Notes under the pieces: generated by a model | What the model was told of the DNA's origin: nothing | The model's input: only the letters and a program-made list of their open reading frames with translations | Database searches by the model: none | Assembly: GCA_963717375.1 (NCBI GenBank) | Contig: OY970329.1 | Span: 2,604,001-2,668,000, forward strand | DNA: 64,000 bases | Source of the DNA: VRUE01 sp963717375 | Lineage (GTDB): Bacteria > Actinomycetota > Thermoleophilia > Solirubrobacterales > 70-9 | Reading direction: 5' to 3' | Translations under genes and position numbers: made by a program | Part shown: in pieces, positions 61,391 through 64,000 of the stretch | How positions within the stretch are numbered: the stretch's first letter is position 1 | Layout of the letters: every line of letters begins with the position of its first letter

Positions 61391-62968
61391 ATGTACGACT
61401 ACGTGATCGTCGGCGCGGGCTCTGCCGGCTGTGTTCTCGCGGCGCGACTCTCGGAGGATCCGGAGACCAGCGTCCTCCTGCTCGAGGCCGGTCCCCCGGA
61501 CGTCAACCCGAACGTTCACGTGCCGCTCGGCTACCTCTCGCTGGCCCGCACCGAGGTCGACTGGGACTACGCCTCGGCGCCGGAGGCGAACTGCAACGGC
61601 CGGCGCGTCTCGCTGCCGCGCGGCAAGGTCTTCGGCGGCTCCTCCTCGACCAACGCGATGGTCTACATCCGCGGCAACCGTCGCGACTACGACGATTGGG
61701 ATGCCCCGGGCTGGGCCTGGGACGACCTCTTTCCCTACTTCCTCAAGGCCGAGGACAACGAGCGCGGCGCCTCTGAGTGGCACGCCGTCGGCGGCCCGCT
61801 GGCGGTCTCCGACCAGCGCTCGGGCAACAAGATCTCACCCGCCTTCGTCGAGGCCGCCGTCGAGGCCGGGCTGCCCCGCAACGGGGACTTCAACGGCGCC
61901 GAGCAGGACGGCGTCGGCATGTACCAGCTGACCCAGCGTGGCGGCATGCGGGCGAGCGCCGCTGTCTCCTACCTGCACCCGGCGAGCGAGCGCCCCAACC
62001 TGACCGTGATGCCCTACATGCACGTCAACAAAGTGCTGTTCGAGGGCAAGCGCGCGGTCGGGGTCGAGGCGACCCAACTCGGCCAGGCGCAGGAGCTGCG
62101 CGCCGAGCGCGAGGTGATCCTCTGCGGCGGCGCCTACAACTCGCCGAAGCTGCTGATGCTCTCCGGCGTCGGCCCGGCCGAACACCTGGCGATGCGCGAA
62201 ATCGAGCTGCTGCTCGACCAGCCGGCCGTCGGCGAGAACCTCGGCGACCACCCGGCCACTTACACCGTCTTCACCACGCCCGAGCCCGAGAGCCTGCTGG
62301 CCGCCCTGGAGCCCGCGGCGATGGCCGAGTTCGAGGCCTCTCAGACCGGCCCCTTCGCCTCCAACCTGGCCGAGTCGGGCGGCTTCGCCCGGGTCGGCGC
62401 CGGCGCCGAGGCACCCGACGTGCAGTTCCACTTCGCGCCGATCCACATCGTCGAAGAGGGGATGGGGGACCCGCAGGCACACGGGGTCTGGGTCTCGCCC
62501 TGCCTGCTCACGGCCGAGAGCCGTGGCTCGGTGCGGCTCGCCTCCAACGACCCGAGCGCGATGCCGATCATCCGCAACGCCTTCTACGAGGCCGAGGCCG
62601 ACATGTCACGGATGATCGACGCGGTGCGTCTGGCGGCGGAGATCTCCGCCCAGCCGTCGCTCAAGCCCTACTGTGCCGAGCCCTTCACCGGCCCCGCCGA
62701 TGACTCCGACGATGCCCTGCGTGCCCACATCGCCGAGACCACCTACGAGATCTACCACCCGGTCGGCACCTGCGCGATCGGCTCGGTGGTCGACTCGGAG
62801 CTGCGGGTCGAGGGGCTCGAGGCGCTGCGCGTCGTCGACGCCTCGGTGATGCCAACCGTGCCCCGCGGCAATACCAACGCGCCGACGATCGCGATCGCCG
62901 AGCGCGCCGCCGACCTGATCCGCCATGGCAAGCCGGTCGCGGCGGATGAGCTCGCCGCGCAGACCTGA
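61391..62968 (+). CDS. GMC-family FAD oxidoreductase (choline dehydrogenase-like)
   Basis: 525 residues. FAD-binding VIVGAGSAGCVLAARLSEDP, FGGSSSTNAMVYIRGNRRDY, and the C-terminal CAIGSVVDSELRVEG and PRGNTNAPTIAIAERAADLI (active-site His in IYHPVGTC). Oxidises alcohols or related compounds with FAD; the exact substrate is unknown. AGGAGC at 61381-61386 is the ribosome site. Confidence 0.88.
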   Translation: MYDYVIVGAGSAGCVLAARLSEDPETSVLLLEAGPPDVNPNVHVPLGYLSLARTEVDWDYASAPEANCNGRRVSLPRGKVFGGSSSTNAMVYIRGNRRDYDDWDAPGWAWDDLFPYFLKAEDNERGASEWHAVGGPLAVSDQRSGNKISPAFVEAAVEAGLPRNGDFNGAEQDGVGMYQLTQRGGMRASAAVSYLHPASERPNLTVMPYMHVNKVLFEGKRAVGVEATQLGQAQELRAEREVILCGGAYNSPKLLMLSGVGPAEHLAMREIELLLDQPAVGENLGDHPATYTVFTTPEPESLLAALEPAAMAEFEASQTGPFASNLAESGGFARVGAGAEAPDVQFHFAPIHIVEEGMGDPQAHGVWVSPCLLTAESRGSVRLASNDPSAMPIIRNAFYEAEADMSRMIDAVRLAAEISAQPSLKPYCAEPFTGPADDSDDALRAHIAETTYEIYHPVGTCAIGSVVDSELRVEGLEALRVVDASVMPTVPRGNTNAPTIAIAERAADLIRHGKPVAADELAAQT

Positions 62969-62999
62969 GCGAATCCGCGAGACGGCCGGCCCGGCCTCC

Positions 63000-63005
63000 T
63001 ACACT
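63000..63005 (+). promoter_or_regulatory. leaderless -10 (TACACT) of the TPR gene
   Basis: TACACT ends 6 nt before ATG 63012. Confidence 0.5.
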
Positions 63006-63011
63006 TGACCG

Positions 63012-63380
63012 ATGGCCAAGGAGCCTGAGGTCGACTCCACCTTCACGCTTTACCGGCGTGGCATCGAGCTGCTCGAGGAGGAGGACTTCGAGGAGGCCGC
63101 CGCGCCGCTGGAGGAGGCGGCGCGACGGGCGCCGGAGAAGGCCTCGGTGCGCGAGGCGCTGGGCCGCGCCTACTTTCGCTCCGGACGTTTCGCCGCCGCT
63201 GCGGTTGAGTTCAAGGCCGTGGTCGAGCGCCACCAGGTCAACGACTACGCCCACTTCTGCCTCGGCCGGGCGCTGGCCAAGACGGGGGAGACCGAGCGCG
63301 CCCGTCACCACCTGGCGCTCGCCTCCAACCTGCGGCCCGACCGTCGCGAATACAGCTTCTACCTGGCGATGCTGACCTAG
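63012..63380 (+). CDS. tetratricopeptide-repeat protein
   Basis: 122 residues with three helical pairs in the TPR pattern (RRGIELLEEEDFEEAAAPLE, ALGRAYFRSGRFAAAAVEF, HFCLGRALAKTGETERARHH). A small protein-protein interaction module; the partner is unknown. Leaderless start. The histidine kinase is convergent. Confidence 0.75.
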   Translation: MAKEPEVDSTFTLYRRGIELLEEEDFEEAAAPLEEAARRAPEKASVREALGRAYFRSGRFAAAAVEFKAVVERHQVNDYAHFCLGRALAKTGETERARHHLALASNLRPDRREYSFYLAMLT

Positions 63381-63386
63381 GGGGCC

Positions 63387-64000
63387 TCAGGCCGCTTTTT
63401 CGCCCTTTTCCTCGCGGTGGAGGGCTGGGAGGACGGCGATGATCGTGGCGCCCCTTCCCGGCGCGCTCTCCAGCTCCAACGTTCCGCCGGCGAGGGCGAC
63501 GCGTTCGCGCATGCCGATCAGGCCGAAGCCGTCGGTCCTCGCGTTCGGGTCGAAGCCCCGTCCGCGATCGGATACCCGCAGGCGGAGTTTCTCGCCGCTC
63601 TCGATCACCTCGACTTTTGCCCGGTCGGTGTGCCCGTGGTGGGCGGCGTTGTTGAGGGCCTCCTGGACCAGCCGGTAGGCGGCATCCTCGATCTCGCCGA
63701 CCAGCCGGTGCTCGGTGCGGCCGGAGTGAAAGGCGATGTCGAGGTCGAGGTCGACCCCGATTGTGCCGCTGGCGGTGAGGCGTTCGGCGAGGGCTTCGAG
63801 CGCCGCGCCCAGCCCCAGCTCGTCGAGCGTCGTCGGCCGTAGATCGGCGATCAGGCGGCGCATCTCGGCGATCGCGCTATCGGTCTGCTCGATTCCCTGC
63901 GCCAGTAGCCGGTCGGTCTCCTCGGTGTCGCTGCGCCGCGCGGCCGAGAGCAGCACGCGCAGGCCGGCGAGGCTCTGCAGCGATTCGTCGTGCAGCTCGC
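63387..64000 (-). CDS. sensor histidine kinase, 5' partial (HisKA_3 type)
   Basis: The 3' part of a two-component kinase; the N-terminal sensor lies beyond the right edge. Phosphoacceptor His in ELHDESLQSL, then the HATPase domain with N box ALNNAAHHG, G1 DRGRGFDPN and GLIGMRERVALAGG. NarL/DegS-like family, which pairs with LuxR-type response regulators. Confidence 0.88.
   Translation of the reverse strand, partial: ELHDESLQSLAGLRVLLSAARRSDTEETDRLLAQGIEQTDSAIAEMRRLIADLRPTTLDELGLGAALEALAERLTASGTIGVDLDLDIAFHSGRTEHRLVGEIEDAAYRLVQEALNNAAHHGHTDRAKVEVIESGEKLRLRVSDRGRGFDPNARTDGFGLIGMRERVALAGGTLELESAPGRGATIIAVLPALHREEKGEKAA

Overview
The window looks like chromosomal DNA of a high-GC actinobacterium, most likely of the class Thermoleophilia (Solirubrobacterales-like). 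This is an inference. It rests on the high GC, many leaderless promoters (TANNNT 6-7 nt before a start codon), two F420/deazaflavin-type nitroreductases, large secreted proteins built from W-x-R-C Ig-like repeats, and tyrosine integrases carrying a HATKH box.

Layout. (1) 1-9.6 kb: the end of an integrative conjugative-type element. A tightly overlapping operon encodes a lysozyme-like/CHAP wall hydrolase (cut by the left edge), a membrane protein, a DNA methyltransferase, a PP-loop PAPS-reductase-like enzyme, a TraD/VirB4-class ATPase and a replication-relaxation protein. A small coupled gene, a tyrosine integrase and a short orphan follow. (2) 9.6-13 kb: a scar zone with a secreted protease-inhibitor-like peptide, an integrase remnant, a truncated copy of a two-gene module, a probable frameshift and GTGAT-N6-GTGAT repeat pairs. 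(3) 13-21.3 kb: accessory genes with a defence flavour. These are a DUF3644/HEPN-like gene with an Rx4H motif and a one-base frameshift, a second integrase, an HD phosphohydrolase plus YwgA-like pair, a LexA-type SOS box, two unrecognised proteins and an XRE regulator behind a 22-bp palindromic divergent leaderless promoter. (4) 21.5-33.2 kb: a 3,536-residue secreted protein (NHL propeller, cadherin-like repeats, LamG, about 22 Ig-like repeats, acidic linker, second propeller, C-terminal amidase-like domain), followed by two small paralogous exported proteins. (5) 33.5-34.7 kb: the intact second copy of the two-gene module and another GTGAT pair. (6) 34.8-64 kb: ordinary chromosomal genes (DHFR-like reductase, VOC protein, F420 enzymes, MocR regulator, Nudix/DUF1330/RDD operon, haloalkane dehalogenase, phosphoesterase, hydrolases, tRNA-Leu and tRNA-Glu, a cluster of secreted proteins, methyltransferase, DEAD-box helicase, GMC oxidoreductase, and a histidine kinase cut by the right edge).

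How it fits together. Segments 1-5 read as stacked mobile or accessory DNA. A 0.44-kb direct repeat (10.45 and 33.48 kb) brackets the defence-like genes and the giant secreted protein. The best candidates for something undescribed are the giant amidase with its two small exported partners (possible effector/immunity set), the HD/YwgA and neighbouring genes around the SOS box, and the XRE module with its symmetric promoter-operator.
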